DNA of 64,000 nucleotides from Prorocentrum cordatum (GCA_963575745.1 CAUYUJ010015749.1:270001-334000); one strand, 5' to 3'. Shown: positions 10,570-20,430, counted from the stretch's first letter. The notes: a model not told the origin generated them from the letters alone. Numbers and translations: made by a program.

Positions 10570-10825
10570 TTGTAAACTATGTTGTGCAAGCTACATCGTG
10601 CAATTCGTGTTGTGTAAGCTATGTGGCACAAGTTATGTGGTGTAGCCTATGTGGTGCAAGTCGTGTGGTGCAAGCTCTATACAGTGCGAGCTATGTGTTG
10701 CAAGTTGTGTGTACCAAGATTTGTGGTGTAAGCTATGTGGTGAACGCTACGTGGTGCATGCTACGTGGTGCAAGTTATGACGTGCAAGCTCAGTGGTACA
10801 ATCTAGGTGGTGCAAGATATCCAGC
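10570..10825 (+). repeat. 14-bp degenerate repeat GTGGTGCAAGCTAT
   Basis: About 18 units of GTGGTGCAAGCTAT with substitutions. The reverse complement (ATAGATTGCACCAC) fills 23035-23235, 24570-24765 and 26040-26190. Confidence 0.85.
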
Positions 10826-10934
10826 TGCTTGCGGCAAGTCCCGCCACCGTGCCAGCCCGGCGTTCTGGGTGGCGACTGTTCGAGGGGGCACGGGAGTCCG
10901 TCATGTGAGACACTTCGTGTCTCCAGGGTTGAGG

Positions 10935-11191
10935 AGCCGTGATAATGATGAGGGTGATGGTGATGGTGAAGATGATAATAGTGGTGGTGATGATGACGAC
11001 AATCGTGATGATGATGATGATGTTGATGATGATAATGAAGTGAAGATAACGTCGATGATGTTGATTATGCTGATGGATATGATGATGCTGCTGATGATGA
11101 TTGGGATGCTGATGGTGGTGATGATGATTGCAATGTCGATGAGGATGATGATGAAGATGATGATGAAGATGATGATGCCGATGCATCTGAC

Positions 11192-11234
<43 letters not shown>

Positions 11235-11235
11235 T

Positions 11236-11279
<44 letters not shown>

Positions 11280-11283
11280 GTGA
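10935..11283. repeat. (GAT)n microsatellite
   Basis: Imperfect GAT/GGT becoming pure GATGAT near 11190-11280. The Met/Asp/His-rich ORFs across it are artefacts of the repeat. Confidence 0.95.
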
Positions 11284-11299
11284 CGGAAGAACACGGGAC

Positions 11300-11420
11300 C
11301 ATCTTCACCGACATTGGCGCGTAAGTTGCCCGCGTAAGGTCGTGCGTCAGCTTTCTGGTTGCCAATTTAGCGTGTCACGCTGGCGGCCCGCGCAAGCCGC
11401 GGCATGAGGTCCCTATGTCA
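11300..11420 (+). repeat. Dispersed repeat CGACATTGGCGCGTAAG, copy 1
   Basis: About 110 bp shared with 13740-13860: CGACATTGGCGCGTAAG, TGCCCGCGTAAG, CGCTGGCGGCCCGCG and TATGTC. Both copies directly follow a GAT/ATC microsatellite, so the tract and the repeat probably spread as one unit. Confidence 0.8.
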
Positions 11421-11423
11421 TTT

Positions 11424-11635
11424 GTCGCCGCGTCGTTTGTTCCGACGCGCGGCCTTGCGTCTTGGGGAGGGCGCCGCGGGCACCAGGGCAGACACCGCCT
11501 CGGACGCAGGGCTTCCCGTGGGGTTTGCCGCGGCGCCGGCTGTGTCTTCTTCGGCGCGGGACGCAGGGCTTGCCGTGGGTCTGCCGTGGTGTCGGCGTCG
11601 TCCACCCGGGCGCGTCGAGGACACGGCGCGGCGAC
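11424..11635. mobile_element. Small TIR element, family B, copy 1
   Basis: Left arm GTCGCCGCGTCGTTTGTTCC and right arm (reverse complement) GTCGCCGCGCCGTGTCCTCG. Interior shares CGGCCTTGCGTCTTGGGGAG with copy 2 at 15509-15725. ~212 bp, non-coding. Confidence 0.8.
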
Positions 11636-11728
11636 ATCTCGCGCAAGACCGGTTTGGTTTCGTCCCTCATGTCTCCGTCGTCGTCGTCGTCGTAGTCGTC
11701 GTCGTCGTCGTCGTGACGGCCGCCCCTG

Positions 11729-11935
11729 TGATGGGCATGTTTTCCACCACCACCACAAGTTGGATGGGGGGAGGGATGAGGAGGAGGAGGAGGAGGAGGA
11801 GGAGGAGGAGGAGGAGGACGAAGAGGAGGAGGAGGAGGAGGAGGAGGAGGAGGAGGAGGAGGAGGAGGACCCCCTCCCCCTCCAACTTCTGGTGGTGGTG
11901 GTGGTGGGTGGAAGCCCCTGTGTCCGGGGAGGCCC
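11729..11935. mobile_element. Inverted-repeat-flanked (GGA)n unit
   Basis: CATGTTTTCCACCACCACCA at the left and GGTGGTGGTGGTGGGTGGAA at the right enclose ~100 bp of GGA repeats. GTTGGA/TCCAAC lies just inside both arms. A cousin with the same arm logic around CTC repeats is at 47757-48090. A short (GTC)n run precedes it at 11680-11715. Confidence 0.65.
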
Positions 11936-12136
11936 GCGCGCGCACCTCCGCGCCCCTGCCTCCGGCGCGCGCGCCTCTCGCCCCGAGCCGCCGGTGCGCG
12001 CCCCCTCGGCCCACGAGCGCCGCGCTCCCACGCGGCGTGCCGCCTGGCGGCCACGCGCCAGACCCAGGCCAGCTCGCGTGGCGAAGCAGGCACGACGGAG
12101 CAACAGCGCACACCCATAGCCAAAGGGGGGGTCGGA

Positions 12137-12226
12137 GAGGGGTATGGGTGCGCGCTGTCGGAGGGGGGTCCCCGCTCGAACGGAAGGGTTCCCCAGGGTC
12201 CGACAACCCGCACCCATACCCATAGC
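12137..12226. repeat. Inverted repeat GGGTATGGGTGCG
   Basis: GGGGTATGGGTGCG...TGTCGGA at 12137-12162 is mirrored by TCCGACAACCCGCACCCATA at 12199-12226. The spacer GGTCCCCGCTCGAACGGAAG resembles 49197-49215. Confidence 0.7.
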
Positions 12227-12239
12227 CAGTCCTCCTCCT

Positions 12240-12895
12240 AACGACCCCCATATGTATATGGGTGTGTGTGTGTGTGTTGTTCGTTCGTCACTGTTCGGCC
12301 TCCGGGTGGCCTCGCCGGGCCTCGGGACCGACGAAAAGCGACTCGGGATGAAGAGCCGGCCGGCCCTGAGAAAAAGGTCGGGACTTCCAGGGGCCCTGTA
12401 CTGAAAAAGTCAGGGCGTCGCATGGCTGGGGAGTGACAATTCGCCTTTGTGACCTTGCAGGGATCCTTTTGATTCCCCCGACTCGATTCGATTCGATTTC
12501 GATCGATCCCGATTCCGGGTCGAATCAGGGTTCTCCCCGGCTGTGGCTTGCGCGCATGGATTTGGCCCCCGCGGCGCCCCCCTCAAGCCGCATACCAGAG
12601 TTATCCAAGGGACACCCTTGCATCCTTGCCTCCTCGTTCCATCCTGGGCTGGGCCACTGTCGTTGGCCGCGCCCCGCTCCACAAGCTTCGAAAGGGGCGT
12701 CCAAGGCCCTTGCATGCCTGTCGCGCATTCTTACTATACGGGCTGACTGTATATACCAGATCCATATCCATATAACTGGCATCACCTGATCTCGATGCCG
12801 ATCCCAGGGCTTCCCTAGGCTTCTGAGGGCGCATCCATCGGAATGGCACCGTCTTTGGGCTTGTCAGCCTTGGGGGTAGGGGTGAGGTCGAGGCA
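12240..12895. other. No gene recognised
   Basis: Contains a short (TG)n at 12260-12278 and a (CGATT)n-like stretch near 12480-12510. No frame shows coding bias. Confidence 0.5.
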
Positions 12896-12899
12896 TGCG

Positions 12900-13090
12900 G
12901 CATGTTACACAGGTCACTCTTGCTCAGGGGTCACTCCTGCGAGCAGGCGGACAACAAAAATGAACCCGCCGCGAGCCAGATTCGGGGAAAGCCTCCCACT
13001 GCATGGGCGCAATGCTTGGCATTGCTCGGCATTGCTTGGCACTGCTTGGCACTCCTGCTCAGGGGTCGCTCTTGCGCCCAGGCGGGCAAC
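12900..13090 (+). repeat. Dispersed repeat, inverted partner at 16632-16740
   Basis: CACTCTTGCTCAGGGGTC is repeated within the region. CACTGCATGGGCGCAATGCT followed by GGCATTGCTCGGCATTGC is found again on the - strand at 16632-16690. Confidence 0.75.
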
Positions 13091-13123
13091 AACCCCAGCA
13101 AAAACTCTTGCGCGCAGCCGGCC

Positions 13124-13624
13124 ATGCGGCTCTTCGTGCCCCTGGCCGTGGCCGGCGCGCTGCCGGGCGTCGCCCCGGCGGGCGCCGAGCGCCGCGAGGC
13201 TGGGCCGCCGCGCGGCCGCCGCGCCGCGGCGCCGTCGTTGAACGTCCACGTCAAGGCTCTGGGAACGCACCATCACATCAGAAGAATTCCCACCACATCA
13301 AAAGGACCCAGCTCCCTCCCTCTATCCCTATCTCTCCCTCTATCCCGCCCACTATCCCTCGCTCTATCCCTCTATCCCTCTATCCCTCCCTCTGCCCTCC
13401 CTCCCTTTATCCCTCCTGCTCCTCCTGCTCCTCCTCCTCCTGCTCCTTCTCCTCCTCCTCCTCCTTCTCCTCCTCCTCCTCATCCTCCTCCTTCTCCTCC
13501 TCCTCTCCCCCTCCCCCTCCCCACCCCCTCCCCCCCTCCCCCTCCGCCTCCTCCGCCTCCTCCTCCTCCTCCTCTTTCCTCCTCCTCCTCCTCCTCCTCC
13601 TCCTCCTCCTCCTCCTCCTCCTCC

Positions 13625-13691
<67 letters not shown>

Positions 13692-14974
13692 TCTCCCTCT
13701 GGCCTCCCAACTGGGCGACGCAGAAAAGGGGTCGACTGCGCCGACATTGGCGCGTAAGCTGCCCGCGTAAGCTCGCGCGTAAGCGCCCTCGTGTCCAGTA
13801 ACGCGTGCCGCGCTGGCGGCCCGCGTGGGCCACCGCGTAAGGTCGCTATGTCTCTCGCGTAAGACCCGTTTTTGATCGTCGCTCGAATGGGGTCCGAGTA
13901 GATGGGGTCGGAGGGTCGCTCCGCATTCGGCTACACCTGCGGGTGCCCCTTCGCCAGAGGGACCTTTGGTGCGGGCCCAGAGGGGCCCTCCCCCCGTGGC
14001 CCCCTGCTCTGGTTTGCGAGCCAGGATTAGGCCGTGGCCTCCTAAAGCCGCGCACCAGAGGTCACTCTTGCTCAGGATCACTCTAGTGCGCAGTCCACAC
14101 TTCGCCGACGCATCGAGGATGCGGCTCGATGCGGAGCCCGATGTTCTGCATGCTGACGCCGCCGATATATCGCCAAATTCGCCGATGCATCGGCGGTGCA
14201 TCGCCGCTGCGGCGCGATCCTCCAGCCCCATCTACTCGGACCCCATCTGGGAGGCCTTTAAAGGCGGATGCCGCCCTGGCGAGGGTGGCCATCGAGCTCA
14301 ACAGCAAGCTCACCGAGCTGTGCCCGACCAACGGCATCACCTTTGGCCCCGGGGGCTGTTGCGACCCGCACAACACGCTGTACATGACCGCCTACGAGCA
14401 GGGGGCGCAGGCGCACAACTACTCGTCGGTTGGGGAGTCGCTGCAGAACGTTGCCAGGCTCTTTGTGGCGCCGTGCAGCACGACGCTGCGACCGCCCTAC
14501 GTCAGTGGCACCTACGTCCTGTGGGACCTGGATTACGCCCACTGCCTTGACTCGCTGGCGGGCGCGACGGTGAGTGAGCTGCGGGGCCTGGCCCTGAAGT
14601 CTCAGCGGGTGCCCGGGTGGGTCATGGACTTGCCAGAGCCCGCCCGCACGCAGAAGGCCACCTGTGTGAGCTTGTATGGCTCGCCGAACGTCTTCTTCCA
14701 GTATGAGCCGCACATCAGCATCGGCTACGTCGACAACGATTGCAAGGGCTATGAGGGGGGCCTGGCAGCGGCAGTCCAGGCCGCCTATGCAGCGGTCCCT
14801 GCAGCCAAGACCGCCGTCGCCATCATGGAAGAGATCGGCTACGCGGTGTCTGGGCCTTATGGCACGGTACCGCAGGGAGGCGAGCTCGGATCTGTCAAGC
14901 TCCTTGGCACTGAGAGTGCCGCTTGGCAGGCTGGCGAGGGTAGTACCAGGCTGCTGAGAGAGTACCTACTCTAA
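13124..14974 (+). CDS. Secreted 2H-phosphoesterase-like protein, two exons
   Basis: Proposed exons are 13124-13255 and 14264-14974, joined by a GC-AG intron (AAG|GCTCTG ... TTTAAAG|GCGGAT) and giving 280 residues. Exon 1 starts with a signal-peptide-like MRLFVPLAVAGALPGVAPAG and ends in a strand LNVHVK. Exon 2 continues in frame. Two H-x-(T/S) motifs, PHNTLYMTAY (His80) and PHISIGYV (His194), each on a beta strand, are the defining pair of the 2H phosphoesterase superfamily (2'-5' RNA ligase and cyclic phosphodiesterase-like enzymes). The upstream helix ALARVAIELNSKL and the CPTNGITFGPGG loop also fit. Codons are strongly GC3-biased, and the TAA stop is followed by a family-A TIR element. Substrate is unknown: RNA or nucleotide 2',3'-cyclic phosphates are usual for the family, but the signal peptide points to a secreted or endomembrane protein. 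The donor site is inferred. Confidence 0.7.
13300..13690. repeat. CCCTCTAT, (CTC)n and (ATC)n tracts inside the intron
   Basis: (TATCCCTC)n, then ~220 bp of CTC, then ~23 ATC. Lies in the proposed intron of the 2H gene and opens long Ser/Pro ORFs that are not genes. Confidence 0.95.
13740..13860 (+). repeat. Dispersed repeat CGACATTGGCGCGTAAG, copy 2
   Basis: Sister of 11300-11420, again immediately downstream of the trinucleotide tract. Confidence 0.8.
13887..14246. mobile_element. TIR element, GATGGGG family, copy 1 (intronic)
   Basis: Left arm at 13887-13924 (ATGGGGTCCGAGTAGATGGG) and right arm at 14209-14246 are ~38-bp inverted repeats with few mismatches. The right end lies 16 bp before the proposed splice acceptor at 14263. 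The interior shares GATGC-rich words (CGATGCATCGGCGGTGCATC) with copy 2 at 17761-17987. Confidence 0.8.
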
Positions 14975-15004
14975 GACGATAGCACTGCATAAATATACAC
15001 GTGT

Positions 15005-15062
15005 GACGGTCCGCGCGGATTTCTCGGGTCGGCGCCGATCCGAGAAATCCGCACGGACCGTC
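15005..15062. mobile_element. Small TIR element, family A, minimal copy
   Basis: Two 26-bp arms (GACGGTCCGCGCGGATTTCT...) with one or two mismatches and a ~6-bp loop. It is essentially only the two ends of the family. Lies ~30 bp after the stop codon of the 2H gene. Confidence 0.9.
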
Positions 15063-15194
15063 GACGATCTATGTTCGTGCAGTTTTTTCTCAGCATACCA
15101 CAGGGAAGCTTCGTGAGCTCCAACACGATGCCGCTCGAGCATTGGGCCCTTTTCTTCACCACCCATGTAGGTCACACCCCCTCATCACCCGCCC

Positions 15195-15410
15195 GAGCAG
15201 CTCGCAGTGGTCGTTGGCTCCAGGCCGCGGCTACAGTGCCCGGTGCACTCCGCCCTGTCGCCGGGGGCGACCGCACCCAGAGGTTCCGTAAGCTCCAGCT
15301 CGATGCAGCTCGCAGTGAGTGTTGGCTCCAGGCCGAGGCTGCTGTGCCAGGTGCTCTAAGGCCTGCCGCCTCGGGGCGACCGCACCTAGGGCGGACGCGG
15401 ACTCGGAGAG
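15195..15410 (+). repeat. Two ~110-bp direct repeats
   Basis: GCAGCTCGCAGTG, GTTGGCTCCAGGCCG and GGGGCGACCGCACC each occur twice about 110 bp apart. Confidence 0.8.
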
Positions 15411-15508
15411 GAGGCTGGGGCCTCGCCGCGTCAGCGTGCCGCGAGGGCCCGCCAGCCCGCCCGTGAGAAAGAAGCAGCGCGTCCCAGTTTGGAGGGCAAA
15501 GCCTACCT

Positions 15509-15725
15509 GTTGCGGCGCCGTTTGTTCCGATGCGCGGCCTTGCGTCTTGGGGAGGGCGCCGCGGGCGCCAGGGCAAACACCACCTCGGGCGCGGTGGGCT
15601 CGCCGTGGGCTTTTCCGCGTGGCGGCCTCGTCTCCTTGGGGGGCGGGACGCACTGCTTGTTGTGGGTTTGGCGTGTCGGCGTCTTCCATTTGGGAGCGCG
15701 TTCAGAACAAACGGCGCGGCGGCAC
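15509..15725. mobile_element. Small TIR element, family B, copy 2
   Basis: Left GGCGCCGTTTGTTCCGATGC and right (reverse complement) GCGCCGTTTGTTCTGAACGC form TIRs. Interior matches copy 1 at 11424-11635. Confidence 0.85.
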
Positions 15726-15729
15726 TTGC

Positions 15730-16101
15730 TTCTAGAAGGCCAATACCTGGGGCCTATGCCGAATACCGTTTTCACTTTCTAGCCACAGGCGTCTGTAGAC
15801 ACATCGGATGTCGTTGCACATGTAAACGCATCCGCTGTGGATACGTCGTAAGACAACGCGGCCGTTGTTCGGGGCAGCACGAGGTCGGAAGAAGGGCACG
15901 TCCGTCCACGGCACGTACCTGTTCCAGAGCAGGTCCCACGTGGCACTGAGAGTCCCAGTCCAAGTCGCAGGCGGCGGCTCGAGGGGCAGTCGGCCCCTGC
16001 CTGGCCAGGGGCTGGTCAAGAGGGCGCGCGGAGGAGGCAGGGCCAGGCAGATCACCGAACGCGTTCCACAACTCGCAGAGAGCCTACTCGCAAACGTCCG
16101 G

Positions 16102-16140
<39 letters not shown>

Positions 16141-16600
16141 GTCTGCATCGATGTAGTATGTCGTAAAGCCCCCGCTGTGGACCCAGGCCATTTGCGAGTA
16201 CTTGCTTCCTTTGCGGGTAGTAGTGGAACGCGCTCATTCAAGGCCCGACGACCAACTGGCATCCAGCGGCCCTGCGAAATTCTGCATCTCCAGCACAGCT
16301 TCGGCCGGCGCCCGTCGCCGCCTCGTCGCCACCCGGTGCATCGGCTGGCGTTTCGGGGCTTGCGCGCGGTGGGCAGCAGGCGCTCGTCGCCAGCCCCCCC
16401 GCGCGCTGGCTGACGTCTGCGGGTGTTCGTCCGGTCGGCCTGCGCCCCCTCAGCGGCAACGCCAAGTTCGAGACTTTGTCTTTTCCCCAGTCAGGCTTGC
16501 CTGAGGGGTTCTTGCTTGGTTCAGGGTTGGTGCCTCGGGACCCTACTGTGCCCGATCCCCGGAGACTCCTCCGGTTCCTCGGGTTCCCAGGGTTCCTCTC
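15730..16600. other. No gene recognised; (CA)n at 16102-16138
   Basis: Mixed sequence with one CA dinucleotide run. Short open frames lack coding bias. Near 16560-16630 a 10-14-bp GGTTCCTCGGGTTCC repeat occurs. Confidence 0.45.
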
Positions 16601-16631
16601 GTTCCGGGTTCCTCGGGTTCCTAGGGTTTTT

Positions 16632-16740
16632 CGGCAATGCCAAGCAATGCCAGGCAATGCCAAGCACTGCGCCCATGCAGTAGGAAGCTTCTCCCTAATT
16701 AGGGTCGCGTCGGGTTCCTTCTCCATGCTCGGGGGGCGAT
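16632..16740 (-). repeat. Inverted copy of the 12960-13060 repeat
   Basis: The reverse complement contains CACTGCATGGGCGCAG and GCTTGGCATTGC. 16740-17280 holds nothing I can name. Confidence 0.75.
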
Positions 16741-17281
16741 CCGCCTGAGGCGTCAGCAGACGGCGTCGCGGCAACGCCATCACAAGCAAGGTGGGCGCCT
16801 GCCTCGCACATCTCGGGCGGGCCGTGTGGGATCGCTGTGGCATTCGAGACGTCGGGGCCCTCCAAACCAGGGCAGTGCCGACCAGGACTCTGGATATCCC
16901 ACCCGGACAGCACGACCAGAGGAGAGCCGTTCGCCGTTCGGCCCGCGGCTGCAGTTTTCTCGGGCGCGCCACTGTCCTGGTTTATCCGAGTCCCCGTCTG
17001 TGGCTTTGGGAGGCCGGTGACGTGCTCGTCCTGCCTTGGTCCGGCACAAAATTGGGCCCACTGCCGATGGCGTTGTTCACGTGAGCGACGTAAAGAATCG
17101 GAATCGCGCAAGCTGCACACGTGAGGGCCCGCTTCAACTGCTTGTGGTGTGCGTGGCCTGGGTAAGCCCTCGCGTGGGGCCTCCATGCCCCTCACCTGCC
17201 GAGTTGTGCGCTCTGGAGACGGTCTGGGGACATACGGGGACATCTCGGGGCCATCTAGGGCATCTTGGACACTAACATTAA

Positions 17282-17433
17282 GTCGGGCTTGTCCCTCTAC
17301 AGGAGGAGTATTCAAAAATAGGCAAAAATAGTATGGGGACGTTTTTTAAAAACTATTTTGGAATATTCCTTGAGTGCTTTTGACTATTTTTTCATTTTCG
17401 TTCAAAATTTCCCTGTAGGGGGACAGGCCCGAC
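17282..17433. mobile_element. AT-rich TIR element, family C
   Basis: GTCGGGCTTGTCCCTCTACA at the left mirrors GTCGGGCCTGTCCCCCTACA (reverse complement of 17414-17433). The ~110-bp core is AT-rich, unlike the GC-rich surroundings. CTAACA occurs just outside both ends, a possible target-site duplication. Confidence 0.85.
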
Positions 17434-17439
17434 CTAACA

Positions 17440-17760
17440 CTGACGAAACGCGGCCCCCCAGCCCCGACCCCTGGGGAGGGTCTAGCCCCTCCACTCTGAA
17501 GGCGCACTGACCACCTCACGCCCAGAGGGCCGTCGGGATCTTGTCTGAGCTTCCTGCGTTCGTTTGAGACGCGTGCTCGTAACATGCACGTGGTTGGACA
17601 GGCTTCGTGCTCGGCGCAGGAGGCAGCGTGTGCGAAGTTTGCTAGAACGGCCCCAGGCGCTTTATGCATGCTCCGGGGGTATCTGAAGGTCGCCTGGAGT
17701 TCTCCAGATACCCCAAAAGGATCCGACATCAGAGCGCCAGAGACGGGGTCACATTAATCC
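17440..17760. other. No gene recognised
   Basis: Unique-looking sequence between two TIR elements. No supported frame. Confidence 0.5.
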
Positions 17761-17987
17761 AGGCCTCCCAGATGGGGTCGGGTAGATGGGGTTGGAGGAT
17801 GGCGCCGCATCGCCGATGCGTCGGCGATGCGGCTCGGTGTGGAGCCCTGTTTTCTCCACGCGGACGTCGCTGCCGCATCTCTGACGTCGCGGGTGCATCG
17901 CCAATGTATCGGCGATGCATCGCCGATGCACCGCCAGTGCAGTGCGATCTTCCGACCCCATCTGCTGCGACCACGTCTAGAAGGCCT
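17761..17987. mobile_element. TIR element, GATGGGG family, copy 2
   Basis: AGGCCTCCCAGATGGGGTCG at the left mirrors AGGCCTTCTAGACGTGGTCG at the right. Both arms carry AGATGGGGT. The interior is made of CGATGC/GCATCG words that can fold back. Confidence 0.85.
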
Positions 17988-18309
17988 CTCAGCAGACGGG
18001 GGCACGGGGGGCCCGATTTCCACGTCTGGCTATGCCCCTCGGCATCGCTCGGGCGTGTGCATTTTTTTCTCGGCGAGAACCCTCGAGGACCATCCTGGAC
18101 CATCGAGCAAAAAAAACACGCACAACACCGAACAATGCACGGGAAATGGACGTCCGAGCGACGGCAAGTGCCCCTGTTTAGGGGGCCTTGGGCTCTGTAG
18201 ACGGGGGCATGATTCACGGGGGCATGCTGAAAAGCCTATGCTTCCGCTTGGGGGGGCCCTGACGAAATGCCCTCGACCCTCGATCCTCGCCCCCCTTCCT
18301 CCGTGAAGC

Positions 18310-18400
18310 AATACGCGGCCAGGTGGTCGAGCTCGGCACCAGCGACCGCAACGGCGCTCGGGGAGGGCCAGGGCCGTCTGCGCTGCACGCTTGCCCTCGA
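18310..18400 (+). CDS. Possible exon fragment, unknown protein
   Basis: A short GC3-rich stretch after a CCTCCGTGAAG acceptor-like site reads GQVVELGTSDRNGARGG in the GC3-consistent frame. Too short to place in a family. It may be chance in GC-rich DNA. Confidence 0.25.
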
Positions 18401-18599
18401 GCGCGCGGGCGCGTGCGCGCCGGGAGCGCGCGCACAGGGGGACTGTTCTGTTGTCCTCTGGCGAGTGACAGCCGCTACCCAGGCCCCCCCCCCCTGCGCC
18501 GGGTAGCGGCAGCGATCGTACGTTCTGGGGGGAGGGTGAGGACCCCCCCCCAACACGTGCGCATACTACGGCGATCGCAGCGCGCACCCACTCCGACGT

Positions 18600-19240
18600 G
18601 CCTCACCCCGCCCAAGCTTCACCGTTACCCGCCACCCCCCACTTGGGTATTGACCGCCGCCCGGAGATAATGACAACATTGGGAATAAGCAATGCCAGGA
18701 CAGGAGGAGCAGAAGGCAGTTGTGATTGAGGCAACGACTGAATCAGATAAGCCGTTGATCTTACCAGCTGGGAGAACTGGCTACACCTCAGAGCGGAAGC
18801 CGCGATGACGATCTTCCGCCATGTTTGTGGAATGGCTGCCAGTATAACAGATGGCTTGAGAGCAAGCGATCTGAAATGGGAAGTTGACTTCCTCTTGGCG
18901 GTAAAGGAGCGTTCACCGAGTGTTTGAGATAAAGGGCAGGTTACTCTGAAGAACCACGCCAGATAAGCAATGCCCACGCCAGTAAAATTGTATGAAAAGG
19001 TCCACCCCAGATTCGAATGAAAGCTGTATGTAGCGACAACATTGAAGTACTGCCGCATGAGAGGGATTTTGATGGCTTGAAGCCCCCTGCACCCCACGTT
19101 CCCTGCGGACGGGACGTCGTTTGTCATGCAGGAAGAATTCTTGCCAGCATCCACTTACAGTCCCGCCGCAAGAGGGGGATCCGGATGGGCTCGAAGCCGC
19201 CTGCACCCCACGTCGAAGTCGAATTTGAAGCATTCGAAGT
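18600..19240 (-). other. AT-richer stretch with a 183-codon open frame
   Basis: The frame 19154 to 18603 is free of simple repeats but has no GC3 bias and no motif I recognise. The DNA also holds a direct repeat (GGCT.GAAGC..CCTGCACCCC near 19073 and 19189). Probably an old mobile-element fragment. Confidence 0.3.
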
Positions 19241-19735
19241 CATAATACAAACACATGCAACATTGAGTTCGCCCAGCTCTTCTCACGCACTGTGGCTGGA
19301 TGAAGGGGCCACCAACAGGGCGATAAGGAGACTGTGTGCGTGACGCATAAAGCCTGCGTGCTCGTGCCCTTGCCCGTGCCCTGGTGGGGGCCAGGTGTGC
19401 TCGAGCCCCGCACCTGTGTTCATAAAGAAGTCTTACAGCCAAAAACCCTAATGAGGACGCGCGACTTTGCTCAGGGTACCCTTGCGTCCTTGCTCTTCCT
19501 TGCTCTTGCGTCCTTGAGGTTTTCGTCGTCCGCCGCCCCAGAAATCCCAACTTCGGCTTCTAATGGTCTTGCGTCCTTGCCGCGCGTCCTTATTAGGGTT
19601 TTTGACTGTGTGCCACCACTGGAAAGGAGACTTAGATGGTACCCTGCCGCGAAGCGGAGGGAGCAGGAGGAGGAGAAGGAGGAGGCGGACCAGGACTGAC
19701 GCTTCGAGCCGTCGCCCCCGTGGCCTACCCAAGGG
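19240..19735. other. No gene recognised; TTGCGTCCTTG repeats
   Basis: TTGCGTCCTTG-like words repeat near 19470-19590. Otherwise nothing identified. Confidence 0.5.
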
Positions 19736-19737
19736 AC

Positions 19738-19790
19738 AAGAAGGAGGAGGAGGAGGAGGAGGAGGAGGAGGAGGAGGAGGAGGAGGGATG
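19738..19790. repeat. (GGA)n microsatellite
   Basis: About 17 GGA units. Confidence 0.95.
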
Positions 19791-20000
19791 TCACTGGAGG
19801 CCTCCAGAGGCCTCCGCAGGCCCACCATCGGGGGCAAGAGGGCGCCCACAAGCCTCGGCCCTCGAGCTCGGAGCGAGAACGCCCCGCCCGGAAGGGGGAC
19901 CGCCCTCCGCCCGTGCAGACACCGCTCGATTCTGACAGCTTCTGCTCGTGCGCCCTTGCGGAGGTCTCGAGCGGGAGCCCCGTTCTGAAAGTCACCGCCC

Positions 20001-20148
20001 ACCAAACCACCCCAACCCAACCCGAAGGCCCCAATTCGCCCTCCATTTCCAGTTGGGGGGGGTCGGGGAACGTTGAGAAAACACACATGAAGCTCGTACC
20101 CCCCCAACCCGAAATTCGGGTCTTCGGGTTGGGTTGGGGTGGTTTGGT
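20001..20148. mobile_element. Inverted-repeat element with G-quadruplex-type arms
   Basis: A perfect 27-bp inverted repeat: 20001-20027 begins ACCAAACCACCCCAACCCAA, and 20122-20148 is its exact complement (CTTCGGGTTGGGTTGGGG...). GGGTTGGGTTGGGG is a G-quadruplex pattern present on opposite strands at the two ends. A second palindrome CCCGAAATTCGGG lies just inside. Confidence 0.85.
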
Positions 20149-20154
20149 AGGTAG

Positions 20155-20430
20155 TCAGAAAGGAACCGCCCCACCATCCGCGTGAGTGCTGCAGGAAGGC
20201 GGATGTCTGGACATGAGAGGAAGTCTCAGCCCAGTCTTCTGAAGGAGCCCCTCTCCATCCGTGAAGCGGGTGGGAAGGTGTAAGACGAGTGTGCGCGGCG
20301 CCGAGGGGAGAGAGCCCGATGTTGAAACCAGACCACCCACCATCGATGCAATTGTGAGAACTCTAGATTCCGTAAACGGTGAGAACATCTCAGGAAAGGC
20401 GCCCGGCCCGCCCTGATCACGACGGGTGAG
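20155..20430 (-). pseudogene. Possible LINE endonuclease fragment
   Basis: The - strand frame contains SRVLTIASMVGGLV and later FTDGEGLLQKTG, which loosely resemble the beta strand and GEGL region of dinoflagellate LINE endonuclease domains. No catalytic motif is visible. The inverted-repeat element at 20001-20148 adjoins it. Confidence 0.25.

Noticed and set aside
12914-13276. Antisense frame over exon 1 of the 2H gene
   Set aside because: GC-rich shadow of the signal-peptide exon.
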